Shown here in pieces: positions 24,853 through 33,392 of a stretch of 37,320 bases of DNA (positions are counted from its first letter, which is position 1; each line of letters begins with the position of its first letter). The stretch comes from Sedimentisphaerales bacterium. GTDB lineage: Bacteria; Planctomycetota; Phycisphaerae; Sedimentisphaerales; Anaerobacaceae. The stretch spans positions 1 to 37,320 of the forward strand of contig JAFGLV010000169.1 of NCBI GenBank assembly GCA_016927855.1, written 5' to 3'. Position numbers and translations under genes: made by a program. The notes under the pieces were generated by a model. The model made no database searches, was not told where the DNA came from, and saw nothing but the letters and a program-made list of their open reading frames with translations.

Positions 24853-27018
24853 GTGTACGTGCCGATAACCTGTCATCCCCGCCGACGCGTGCTCACTGCC
24901 GGTAACCTGGCAAGCGCGATGGCGCTCGTGATCGCGGCCACGTTCCTGACCGGCTGCGTCTCCATTCCCCCCGAAAGCGTCAGCGCGCGGGTCGAGGCTG
25001 ACGAGCTTTCCGCCCACGTCCATTTCCTCACGCAACCTGCCTTAAAGGGCCGCAAACCTAAGACGCGAGGCTCGTCCCTGGCACGGCGCTACATCACCGA
25101 CCGCTTCGAGCGCTACGGGCTCGTCCCCTGGGGACAGGCGAAGCGCTACACTCAGTCGTTCGGGCTCGGAACCAACGTGATCGGGGTGTTGCCCGGCGCC
25201 GACCCGAACCTTGCCGAGGAGGTGGTGATCGTCGCGGCCCACTACGACCATCTGGGCAAGACCGACAAGGGGCTCTGCCTGGGCGCCGCCCTGCTGGAGA
25301 TTGCCGAACACCTGGCCTTGATGTCCGAGCGGCCCAGGCGATCCGTTTGCTTTGCCGCCTTCGACTGCGAAGAAACGTTCACGCTGGGAGCGTTTGCCTT
25401 TACCTGCCGTTACGACTGCGACGAAGCCAGGATTGCCGGTGTGGTGAATATCGACATGCTCGGCCGAGATGCCTTCGGGGTCCTGGACAACCATCTGTTC
25501 ATGACAGGCACGGAAGGTTTCCCCGATCTGCGTAAGCAGATTCGCGCCAGTGTTCCCGAGGGGATCGCCCTACTGCCTCTCGGTACAGAGATCGCCGGGC
25601 CGCGCGGCGACCACATCGCCTTCGAGACGCTTGAGAGACCGGTGTTGTTCTTCAGTTGTGGGCCGCACGCCGACTACCATCGGCCTTCCGACACGCCCCA
25701 GAAACTTGACTACGCCTGCATACAGGAATCCGTCAAGGTCATTGCCGGCGCCGTCGAAGCTCTCGCGGACTCGGACCAACCCTACCGCCGCGACACATCG
25801 CACGAGAGAGACCTCGAAGAACTCCAAGCCGTCAAGTCATGCCTTTCCCAGATACGCCAGGGACACGGCGCCATGGGCTGGACCGAGGCCCAGGCCGGAC
25901 GACTCGATCCGGTAATTGAGCAGGTTGACCACTTGCTCGGCGAAAGACGCTATACGCTTCAGGACAGACTACGCCTCTTGCGGACCGCAGCCCAACCCTT
26001 GATTCCGCTGATGCTCTGGCCCGATTCCGTAGGCGATCCGAACGACCCCAACCAGCCTGCGCTGAGCGACTTTACGGTCTTTCTACAAACCCTCTATACA
26101 GAGCATCGGCCCTTCTTCGTGCGAGCGGCCCGTGCGATGCTGAAAGATGTGCTCTCGCAGCCTACCAATTTCCTGCTGGGCCGGACCATAAACCGTACCT
26201 ATGTCTTCACCGACGTGCCCGACCATCTGATCTTCCTCGAAGCGGTTGAGCCGTCAGAATACAGACTTGAGTTCCTGCACCTGACGTTTTCCGTGGGTGT
26301 ACGCATTAGCGGCCCGTCTCGCGTGGGACTGCAAGTCGGCTGCAACTTCTTGCCAGCCATGTGTACGGGTACGAAGGATGAGTTGACAGACTATTGCTTA
26401 CTGCTATGCCGCTGCAACGCACAAGATACCCAAGCCGAGATGTGGCTGCGGGTGATGCGGCACGTGACCGGAGAGAAACCCACAACCTACGAAGAGGCGC
26501 TTCGACCGCGACCCGCCAAAGGCAGTTGGGTGGACGAACGCGCGTGGATACTGGATTGCGTCCACAGCCGCAATCGGAAGCTTCGATACATGGCGATCGT
26601 GACCCTGTCGAAGGTCTTGGGCAGTGCGGGCGAGCCAACACTCCTGGGGGTCCTCGCCGATCCCAGCTCAACCGTCGATGACCACCAGGCAGTGATTCGG
26701 TCCATCAATGCCGACTCCAGTGCCGAACTCCTGGCTGCTGTCGCGAGAATCCTATCCGACCAAACCGAGATCAAGTGTCGCCAGCAGAAGTTCTACGAGA
26801 TTCTGACTCGTCCCGGCACACCTTTTGAGGGCTATCCGCTGCTACCGCTCACGGTCAAGAGCCTCAAGGCATGGATCGACAAGGAAGGACAAACGCCTTG
26901 GACGATGGCAGACCTCGCGCAGGAAAGACTCGGGTTCGCCACGAGCCACCGTTTCGACAAGGACGTTGCGGCCGCGCGACAATGGATCGAGGCCAACTGG
27001 CCCCCGAAATCCAACTGA
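24853..27018 (+). CDS. M28-like peptidase lipoprotein with HEAT-like C-terminal region
   Basis: A 721-residue lipoprotein (lipobox FLTGC, Cys35) with an N-terminal M28 zinc-aminopeptidase-like domain, about residues 45-310. Ligands seen are His130 and Asp132 in AAHYDHLG, Glu173/Glu174 in AFDCEE, Asp201 in VVNIDMLG and His276 in DYHRPSDT. The usual loop and GADDNxSG motif after HYDHLG is shortened and reads KTDKGLCLG; only Asp138 could replace the bridging Asp. The C-terminal 400 residues are helical, with HEAT-like repeats near 570-660 (LRYMAIVTLSKVLGSAGEPTL). GTG 24853 is used because the first ATG (residue 23) would cut into the signal peptide. Not an assured active peptidase. Confidence 0.8.
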   Translation: MYVPITCHPRRRVLTAGNLASAMALVIAATFLTGCVSIPPESVSARVEADELSAHVHFLTQPALKGRKPKTRGSSLARRYITDRFERYGLVPWGQAKRYTQSFGLGTNVIGVLPGADPNLAEEVVIVAAHYDHLGKTDKGLCLGAALLEIAEHLALMSERPRRSVCFAAFDCEETFTLGAFAFTCRYDCDEARIAGVVNIDMLGRDAFGVLDNHLFMTGTEGFPDLRKQIRASVPEGIALLPLGTEIAGPRGDHIAFETLERPVLFFSCGPHADYHRPSDTPQKLDYACIQESVKVIAGAVEALADSDQPYRRDTSHERDLEELQAVKSCLSQIRQGHGAMGWTEAQAGRLDPVIEQVDHLLGERRYTLQDRLRLLRTAAQPLIPLMLWPDSVGDPNDPNQPALSDFTVFLQTLYTEHRPFFVRAARAMLKDVLSQPTNFLLGRTINRTYVFTDVPDHLIFLEAVEPSEYRLEFLHLTFSVGVRISGPSRVGLQVGCNFLPAMCTGTKDELTDYCLLLCRCNAQDTQAEMWLRVMRHVTGEKPTTYEEALRPRPAKGSWVDERAWILDCVHSRNRKLRYMAIVTLSKVLGSAGEPTLLGVLADPSSTVDDHQAVIRSINADSSAELLAAVARILSDQTEIKCRQQKFYEILTRPGTPFEGYPLLPLTVKSLKAWIDKEGQTPWTMADLAQERLGFATSHRFDKDVAAARQWIEANWPPKSN

Positions 27019-27139
27019 TAGGTCCACAAGCTGCGTCTCACGCGAATCTGCGATTATTCCTACCCATCTCCGTAAAATGACGGCGGTTGCGCGTCTTACA
27101 CGTGGATATCATGGTAGAGACGCAATATTCTGCGTCTAC

Positions 27140-27649
27140 ATGGCGATGAGATCGATCGATTCAGAGCAGCTATCCGAGTGGTTCGACGCGTACAGCGACA
27201 GGTTAACACTGTACGCTCGGACGTGGCTGGGCGACGACGCCGCACAGGACGTGGTCCAGGTGGCGTTCACCCGCCTGATAAGCCTGGCGGCGCCGCCGAC
27301 CGACGCGCGATCCTGGCTGTTTCGGACCGTGCGGAATGAAGCCATCACCCGGCTGCGGCGCCGGGCGCGCCACCGCCGGCATGGCAAGCGCCTCTCGGCT
27401 GAGCAAACAGCGTGGTTCGATAGTCGCAGCGACGATCTCATCGACGCGCAGATGGCGCAGGAGGTCCTGATGGCCCTGGAGCAGCCGCAGCGCGAGGTCG
27501 TGGTGCTGCGCATCTGGGGGCAGATGTCCCTCAAAGAGGTTGCCGAAGTCGTCGGCGCGTCACTGACCACCGTGCACAGCCGATATAAGGCGGCGCTGGC
27601 CGCTATTCGAAAAAGGATGGAACGATCATGCAGAACGACGACAAACTAA
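27140..27649 (+). CDS. ECF-type RNA polymerase sigma factor
   Basis: A 169-residue extracytoplasmic-function sigma factor. Region 2 runs from about EWFDAYSDRLTLYARTWLG to DVVQVAFTRLI (residues 12-47), followed by WLFRTVRNEAITRLRRRARH. Region 4 is ALEQPQREVVVLRIWGQMS and the helix-turn-helix KEVAEVVGASLTTVHSRYKA. ATG 27140 is preferred; another in-frame ATG lies at 27077, and neither has a clear ribosome site. A perfect 7-bp hairpin lies 2 bases before ATG 27140. The last 22 bases overlap the next gene, a small membrane protein that is the candidate anti-sigma factor. It likely controls this four-gene cluster and other targets. Confidence 0.88.
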   Translation: MAMRSIDSEQLSEWFDAYSDRLTLYARTWLGDDAAQDVVQVAFTRLISLAAPPTDARSWLFRTVRNEAITRLRRRARHRRHGKRLSAEQTAWFDSRSDDLIDAQMAQEVLMALEQPQREVVVLRIWGQMSLKEVAEVVGASLTTVHSRYKAALAAIRKRMERSCRTTTN

Positions 27650-28065
27650 CGCCAATGGAGAGGGAATTGGAACTCGCGCTGGGCGGTCTCAAACCTCCCG
27701 GCGTGAGCGTGAACCGTGACCGCGTGATGTTCCGCGCCGGACAGGCCTCGATGCGCCGGCGCAACCACCTCTGGCAAGGTGTCTCGGCCATGCTGGTCGT
27801 GCTGCTGTTAACCTCTATCGTCTCGCGGCCGGACCCGGCCGGACCGGAACAGCGCGTCGAAACGGTTGCCTATGAGCCGTCGGTATCCTCACCTGGCGAG
27901 CCGCTCGACCGGCAGCAGGCGGAGGCTTTCAGGCAATACGTGCGTACCCGCCAAGCCGTCCTCGATCGCGGCATTGAGGCACTTCCGGCCTCTCCCGTTT
28001 CGCATAGCAGCATCGCTCCGCCGCTGAGCCGTGACGACCTGGACGCTTGGTTTTCATCGACGTGA
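27628..28065 (+). CDS. Small single-pass membrane protein, candidate anti-sigma factor
   Basis: A 145-residue protein: cytoplasmic N-terminus of about 48 residues with helix ERELELALGGL, one transmembrane helix (LWQGVSAMLVVLLLTSIVS, about 48-66) and an extracytoplasmic tail of about 80 residues. It overlaps the ECF sigma gene by 22 bases. This position and topology are typical of anti-sigma factors, but there is no zinc HxxxCxxC motif and no family I can name, so the role is inferred from context. ATG 27628 has a GGATGGAA purine stretch just ahead. Confidence 0.7.
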   Translation: MQNDDKLTPMERELELALGGLKPPGVSVNRDRVMFRAGQASMRRRNHLWQGVSAMLVVLLLTSIVSRPDPAGPEQRVETVAYEPSVSSPGEPLDRQQAEAFRQYVRTRQAVLDRGIEALPASPVSHSSIAPPLSRDDLDAWFSST

Positions 28066-28136
28066 TCCGAAACATCAATGCGTCACCAGCGATTGCGAAC
28101 ATCAGGAATCAACACTTCTGACAATGGAGATCGACC

Positions 28137-29558
28137 ATGACAGACAAAATACGTTTTCTTCTGGCGTTGACGGCGCCGCTGCTCGTTTTGCGCGCGGCCC
28201 AGGCGCAGGCTGCCGATCCACCCCAGGCGCAGACGATTCACACGGTCAAGTTGCAGGTGGGCCCGGCGCCGGAACCACGCTATGCACTGCAATACCGTTT
28301 CGAAACGCCTTACATGGAGCAGCGTCCCGGCGACGGCGCCCTGCTCTATCAGATGGCGATCGCGCAGTCGCTGGAGACCAACAGCGGTGCTCTCGCCCTC
28401 GACGGCGATACATTGCGCCAATGGTATGACAGCCCGATTGAGGAGTTGCCTCTGGAAGAGGTTCGCGCCGCGATCGGCCGATTCCAACAGACCTTCCACT
28501 TTCTCGGACTGGCCGCAGAGTCTGAAACGTGTACCTGGGAGTATCCGGCTCGTGAAGAGGGCTTTCAGTACATGACACCTCAGCTTGTTCAGTATCGCAC
28601 CCTCTTTCGATTGCTGGCGTTGAAGGCCCGACTCGAGGTCCACGACGATGATTTCGAGGCGGCGTTGAAGACGCTGCGCACCGGCTATTGCATGGCGCGC
28701 GATGTCGGCGCCGGTCCGTCGATGATCCAGCATCTGGTCGGCCTCAGCATCGCCGCCGGCATCACGGACCAGGTTGAAGCGTTGATTCAGAAGCCCGGCG
28801 CGCCGAACCTCTACTGGGCGCTGACGGTACTGCCCGACCCGCCGATCGACCCGCGTGCGGCCATGGAGATGGAATCGGCGGTACTCTATCGCGAACTGCC
28901 TGAGCTCTTGACACTCGAAGACAAGGCGCTGTCCAACGCGCAGGCGACGGAGCTATGGCAAAAGGCCATCGCGTTGGCCGGCCTGGATTGGAGGGGATCC
29001 GGCCAATGGATGGAGAAGACCTGGCTTACCGTCAAGCTGATGAAGCAGTATCCGCAGGCCAAAGCCCATCTGCGGGAACGAGGCTATCCGGCCGACAAAG
29101 TGGAATCCTGGGCCCCTCTCTATGTCGTGTTGCTGGACCAGCACCACGAATTCCGCCGCGTGCGCGACATGTGCTTCAAATGGGCTTACGTGCCCTACAC
29201 GCAGGCCGCCGAAGGCCTCAAGCAGGCCGAGCGGGAAGTTTCCAGACTCTGGGAAGACGCCGGCCCGTTCGCAGCCGCCCTGCCGGCCATGTATCGCGTC
29301 GGTTTTCTCCGCACGCGCCTGGCGCGCGACATCGCCATCCTGCGGTGCGTCGAGGCAATTCGCATGTACGCGGCCGATCACGACGGCAAGCTGCCTGGTG
29401 CTCTGGCTGACATCACCAAGGTGCCGGTCCCGACGGACCCGCTGCGCGGCGCGCCCTTCCACTACGAGTTGACTGGAGACACCACCATCCTGGAAAGCCC
29501 CATCCCGCCCGACGGCGGTCCCAGGGATGGCTTGCGCTATGAGATCACGCTGAAATAG
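28137..29558 (+). CDS. Exported protein of unknown function, sigma-factor cluster
   Basis: A 473-residue protein with a signal peptide (IRFLLALTAPLLVLRAAQAQA). The mature part is helical and alpha-solenoid-like, with a segment ALKARLEVHDDDFEAALKTL, TPR-like in feel, near residue 160-185. Near the C-terminus IRMYAADHDGKLPGALADI resembles the N-terminal part of pseudopilin-like planctomycete proteins that discuss 'YA.DHDGKLP' (type II secretion G-like). I do not recognise a catalytic motif. GGAG lies 7 bases before ATG 28137. Third gene of the ECF cluster, so it is probably a target or partner of that envelope-signalling system. Confidence 0.75.
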   Translation: MTDKIRFLLALTAPLLVLRAAQAQAADPPQAQTIHTVKLQVGPAPEPRYALQYRFETPYMEQRPGDGALLYQMAIAQSLETNSGALALDGDTLRQWYDSPIEELPLEEVRAAIGRFQQTFHFLGLAAESETCTWEYPAREEGFQYMTPQLVQYRTLFRLLALKARLEVHDDDFEAALKTLRTGYCMARDVGAGPSMIQHLVGLSIAAGITDQVEALIQKPGAPNLYWALTVLPDPPIDPRAAMEMESAVLYRELPELLTLEDKALSNAQATELWQKAIALAGLDWRGSGQWMEKTWLTVKLMKQYPQAKAHLRERGYPADKVESWAPLYVVLLDQHHEFRRVRDMCFKWAYVPYTQAAEGLKQAEREVSRLWEDAGPFAAALPAMYRVGFLRTRLARDIAILRCVEAIRMYAADHDGKLPGALADITKVPVPTDPLRGAPFHYELTGDTTILESPIPPDGGPRDGLRYEITLK

Positions 29559-29597
29559 CCGGCATCATAGAAGAACGCGAAAATAGGAGGCCCCCCC

Positions 29598-30938
29598 ATG
29601 GTTCATCACAAAGCTCATGCATTGCTCACTTTTGTTCTCCTTGGCTCGATCGTGTCGACAGTCGCTGCACAAAACCAGGACCTCGGCCGACTCCTGGCGC
29701 CGTGTGTCGGCGAGCAGACCCTTGCGGTCGCGCAGATCGATGTGACCAGCGTGAATGTCGACGCGCTCGGCCAGATGGCGATCGAGACGGCTGCCGGCAC
29801 CATGAAGGCCGAACAGGTCAGCCAGGTCAAAGAAATCGTGGCGGACCTGGCCCAAACATGGAAGCCGCGGATCGCCCAGTTCAGGTCCGCTGGCGGAGAG
29901 ACGCTCTTTGTCGTCCTGAGCACCGAGGAGGTGCTGCTGGCCGTACCGGTCACCGCACGTCTCGACGAAGCCGCCATGAAGGCCTGGTTCGGTGCGGCCT
30001 GGAACGGCAAGCCGACGACCGTCGTCCGCAAGGACGGATTGCTCGTGGCTGCGCCCACGTGGACAATGGAGCGTTGGCAGGCGCGCTCACCATCGCCGCG
30101 TTCCGAATTGGCTCAGGCCGCCAGCAAAGCGACATCTGCGGCTATCAGCGTTTTCGTCATACCGAGCGCCGATTCCCGCCGCGTGCTCGAAGCGATGCTG
30201 CCGTCCGCACTGGGTGAAGGCGTCCAAATCCAGGACAATGCCCTCGTCAAAGGGCTCCAATGGGCGACCGTCAATCTCGGACTTCCGCCGGCACCCTCGC
30301 TGAACCTGTACGTCGAGTCGGCCGATACCGTCTCTGCAGCGGCGCTGCGGGAATTCCTGGCAACGACTCTCAAGTTGGCCAGCCAGGTCCCTCCGCTCAA
30401 GCAGGCTTACCCCAACCTAGAGGTGCCCGTAGCGATGCTCACACCCAGGGTCGAAGGCAGCAGCCTGCAACTGGCGCTGGACGAGCAGCAGTCTCGGCGC
30501 CTGGCGGCCCACTTTCTCACGCCCGGCTTGTTCGAGCTGCGCGCCTCGCTGTTGCGCTATGCCTGCGGTACGACCTTGAGCGGGATGGGCAAAGCCATGC
30601 TGATCTATGCTAACGACTACGACGACAAATGGCCCCCCTCTTTGGAGACGCTGGTCGAGAAGGCCGAGTATCCGCGCTCAGGCCTGATCTGTCCGGCGAT
30701 GAAGCACCAGCCCGACTACGCCTCCTACGTCTTTCGCGGCGTCGATACCGTCGGCACGTCGGCTGAGCCCAGTATCATCATGGTCCACGACCGCGCCGGC
30801 AACCATAGAGGTGGACGCAACGTCCTGTTCGTCGACTCACACGTCGAATGGATCACGGAAGAGGACTTCCAGAAACTCATCGCGCACGATAACGCACTGC
30901 GGCGCAAACGCGGGCTGCCCGAGAAACCTGCTGAGTAA
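29598..30938 (+). CDS. Exported protein with pseudopilin-like H-X9-DG-type C-terminus
   Basis: A 446-residue protein with a signal peptide (HALLTFVLLGSIVSTVAAQ). Residues 25-310 are a domain I cannot name, built of alternating strands and helices. The C-terminal 130 residues carry MLIYANDYDDKWPPSLETL and HRGGRNVLFVDSHVEWI, the layout of the planctomycete pseudopilin-like tails whose end reads H-X9-DG; here DG is DS. AGGAGG lies 7 bases before ATG 29598. Last gene of the ECF cluster, 39 bases after the preceding gene, which shares the YAxDxDxK-P motif. Likely envelope-located; function unknown. Confidence 0.75.
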   Translation: MVHHKAHALLTFVLLGSIVSTVAAQNQDLGRLLAPCVGEQTLAVAQIDVTSVNVDALGQMAIETAAGTMKAEQVSQVKEIVADLAQTWKPRIAQFRSAGGETLFVVLSTEEVLLAVPVTARLDEAAMKAWFGAAWNGKPTTVVRKDGLLVAAPTWTMERWQARSPSPRSELAQAASKATSAAISVFVIPSADSRRVLEAMLPSALGEGVQIQDNALVKGLQWATVNLGLPPAPSLNLYVESADTVSAAALREFLATTLKLASQVPPLKQAYPNLEVPVAMLTPRVEGSSLQLALDEQQSRRLAAHFLTPGLFELRASLLRYACGTTLSGMGKAMLIYANDYDDKWPPSLETLVEKAEYPRSGLICPAMKHQPDYASYVFRGVDTVGTSAEPSIIMVHDRAGNHRGGRNVLFVDSHVEWITEEDFQKLIAHDNALRRKRGLPEKPAE

Positions 30939-30950
30939 CCAAAGGGTCCT

Positions 30951-31010
30951 TAGGGTGGGATTCACCCCACCGTTTGCCATCGACAGGGGCTCGGTGGGGC
31001 TCCCCCCTAC
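30951..31010. repeat. Palindromic repeat R6 in a convergent gap
   Basis: TAGGGTGGGATTCACCCCACCG at the left pairs with CGGTGGGG...CCCTAC at the right, around GTTTGCCAT. It fills the 74-base gap between two convergent genes; the stop codon of the alpha-galactosidase gene lies 3 bases from its right edge. Same GTAGGG-ended style as R2, R4 and R7. Confidence 0.7.
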
Positions 31011-31012
31011 GG

Positions 31013-33346
31013 TTACCGCGCCGCCGTGGGCTCGGTGAACGCGATCGACCAGCGTACGTCACGACTGGATGGCGCCTCGATCCGAACACGGACCTTCCAG
31101 CGGTCCTGAGCGAGAAGCTCGATCTTGACGCCGGCGGCAGTATCTTCGGCGGACACGGCGGCCTCGCCAGCCTTCCAATTGCCCGGCCGGCCCATACTGG
31201 CAACGATACGAATCTCGTAGGGGTCGCCGCCAACGACCTTGCTGACGCCTGAGAGCGTGTTGGTTTCCTCGTGCCAAGTCTCTTCGAGCAGGTCCACGAT
31301 GCCTTGCGTGATGTGACGCGAGGTGCTGACCACCTGGGGCACCGCACGGAATGGGCGGATCGCCAGGATGCGGCAACTGGCCGGCTCCAGCGTCGCCTTC
31401 AGCGACCGGCCGGCAAACGGATCGACGAATTCATTCGCCCAGTAATCGAAACCGACGTAGTTCCTTGACGGCGGCAAACCGATCTTGTCCAGCGGATACT
31501 CGATCTGCGCCTCCTGCTTGTCATCCCAGTTAAACAGCCCGACCACGTCACGGCGGGTCGAGCCGCGCTCGTCGGTCAGCAGCCATATCCGCGCGGTCTT
31601 TGCCTCGAACAGGTCCACCGGACGAGGCTTCAGCCCATGCGCCGGCATCGAACGCTGGAGCAGATGGAGCCGCTCAGCCGAAAGTTGCGTGTAGTCCGTG
31701 CTGCTGGCGTTCAGTTGGCCGGTCAGTGTCACCCACGAGGTCAGGGCGCGGGCGTGTGCGAGCGGGACGTCGTCGCGCACGTAGATCGGGTCGGGGTCGT
31801 TGTACCAGACGCGCCCGTGCAGGAAGTACGTGTTGCTGCCGCTGAACGGTCCCCGGCACATCCGCGACCAATCCCGGCCGTTGTCGGGACCGACGCGCAT
31901 CGCTTCGACCAGCCCGAACGACGCGCCCATCACGCGCATGTTCTGAGCCATATTGCAGCCCAGGATGAAGAGGCCCTTGCCGGCGGCCTCGCGGACGGCT
32001 TTGAGGCCGTCACGATACGCTTCGACGTGCGTCTTGGTCGGGTCGTGCAGCACCGCGGAACCGAGTTCGTCGTCCTTGAAGCCGGTGTTGACGTAGCACA
32101 TGCCGGTCGCCAGGCCCGTCCAGAGGCCGTCGAGCTTGAAATAGCGATAGCCCCAGTCGACGCCGATCCGATGGGCGACGTCGCGAACGTAGGCGAGCGT
32201 CTTGGGATGGGTCAGGTCGAAACAGGTGCCGCCCCACCGCACGACGTAGGGCTCGCCGTCGCGGGTCGCGAACAGATCCTGCTTGTCGGCGAAGTACGGA
32301 TCGTCCCACGTCCCGGCGAACGGCATGAACCATATCCCCGGCACCAGACCGAGCCGCTTGAGTTCGTCGGCGGTCGGCTTCATGCCCTCCGGATAGGGGC
32401 CGCCGGCGCGGTGCGTCGTGAAGTCCTTGCGCGGACCTTCGATCTTCTCGCCCGCCTGCCAGCCGTCGTCGATCTGGACCACCGAGAAGCCGAACGGCGC
32501 CAGGTGCTCCCGCGCGAAGCGCGCGTTCTTCGCGATATTCTCGGCGTTGGACGCGCCGGCGTGGTACCACGTGCAGTAGACCGTCGGCTGCGGCGGCAGG
32601 ACGATACGATAGTACTTCGCTACGGCGTCGGCATAAGCCTCCAGGCCCAGTCGTGCGTCACTGAAGTACCCGATGACGAACGTCTCGCCGTCAGCCTTGC
32701 CGCCGGGCGCGAGGAGGAGCCGGCCGTAGTCGAGCCGTGCATCCACGAGTACCTTGTCGTCGCGGATGTCGGAGAAGAGCACGCCGCTACCGCGATCGTG
32801 GGAAACCCAGCCGGCGACGACGCCTGCCCTGCTGTCCGGGTCGGCCACTGCGAGAAACGAGTAGCTGCCTGGATTGGCTTTCTGGCCGACCTGCGTGAGA
32901 CCGGCGGTTCCCAACGCGCGGAGTTCGGACGCGGGTCTTCCCAAGTCCAGGACCGCGCTGAGCGGCCGGATGCTGTCGATCGTTGTCGCTTCCGCGCCGC
33001 GATTGGCCCAGGTGGACCGCAGGACGATGAAAGGCACGCCTTCGAAAAGGCACACGCGATCGACGCGACCCGAGCGATGGGTGATCTCGACGACCTGGCC
33101 GGCACCCCACGTTTCGTCCGCAGCCGCGCGCCGGTGATACATCGCGGCGCCTTCGCCCAAGGTCGCACGCTCGATGAATCTCATGTTCGATGCCTTCGAC
33201 GCGGCGCTGAACGACAAGCCGGTCGCGGCAAACTCGACCGTCAGGTACTCGTTCTCGATCCTCATGTTCTCAGCCATCCGCGCTTCTGAGAGTCGCCCGA
33301 AAGAAGCCGCGACAAAGAGAGCCAACAGACATCTTCTCAACTGCAC
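31013..33346 (-). CDS. Alpha-galactosidase, glycoside hydrolase family 36-like
   Basis: A 777-residue secreted retaining alpha-galactosidase. After the signal peptide (CLLALFVAASFGRLSEA) comes a beta-supersandwich domain, then the catalytic barrel with QIDDGWQ (291-297), the nucleophile motif YFKLDG with Asp406, CNM at 464-466 and the acid/base motif RVGPD with Asp488. A C-terminal beta domain and an extra tail of about 110 residues follow. It removes terminal alpha-galactose from glycans or galacto-oligosaccharides. The start is GTG 33346, fixed by GGAGG 7 bases ahead. It lies 46 bases downstream of a DUF3616-like lipoprotein gene and is probably co-transcribed from that gene's promoter. Confidence 0.92.
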   Translation of the reverse strand: MQLRRCLLALFVAASFGRLSEARMAENMRIENEYLTVEFAATGLSFSAASKASNMRFIERATLGEGAAMYHRRAAADETWGAGQVVEITHRSGRVDRVCLFEGVPFIVLRSTWANRGAEATTIDSIRPLSAVLDLGRPASELRALGTAGLTQVGQKANPGSYSFLAVADPDSRAGVVAGWVSHDRGSGVLFSDIRDDKVLVDARLDYGRLLLAPGGKADGETFVIGYFSDARLGLEAYADAVAKYYRIVLPPQPTVYCTWYHAGASNAENIAKNARFAREHLAPFGFSVVQIDDGWQAGEKIEGPRKDFTTHRAGGPYPEGMKPTADELKRLGLVPGIWFMPFAGTWDDPYFADKQDLFATRDGEPYVVRWGGTCFDLTHPKTLAYVRDVAHRIGVDWGYRYFKLDGLWTGLATGMCYVNTGFKDDELGSAVLHDPTKTHVEAYRDGLKAVREAAGKGLFILGCNMAQNMRVMGASFGLVEAMRVGPDNGRDWSRMCRGPFSGSNTYFLHGRVWYNDPDPIYVRDDVPLAHARALTSWVTLTGQLNASSTDYTQLSAERLHLLQRSMPAHGLKPRPVDLFEAKTARIWLLTDERGSTRRDVVGLFNWDDKQEAQIEYPLDKIGLPPSRNYVGFDYWANEFVDPFAGRSLKATLEPASCRILAIRPFRAVPQVVSTSRHITQGIVDLLEETWHEETNTLSGVSKVVGGDPYEIRIVASMGRPGNWKAGEAAVSAEDTAAGVKIELLAQDRWKVRVRIEAPSSRDVRWSIAFTEPTAAR

Positions 33347-33392
33347 TGTGTTACCTCCTGTTTGCGATGAGCCTGGGGTTTGCGAGGTCTAC

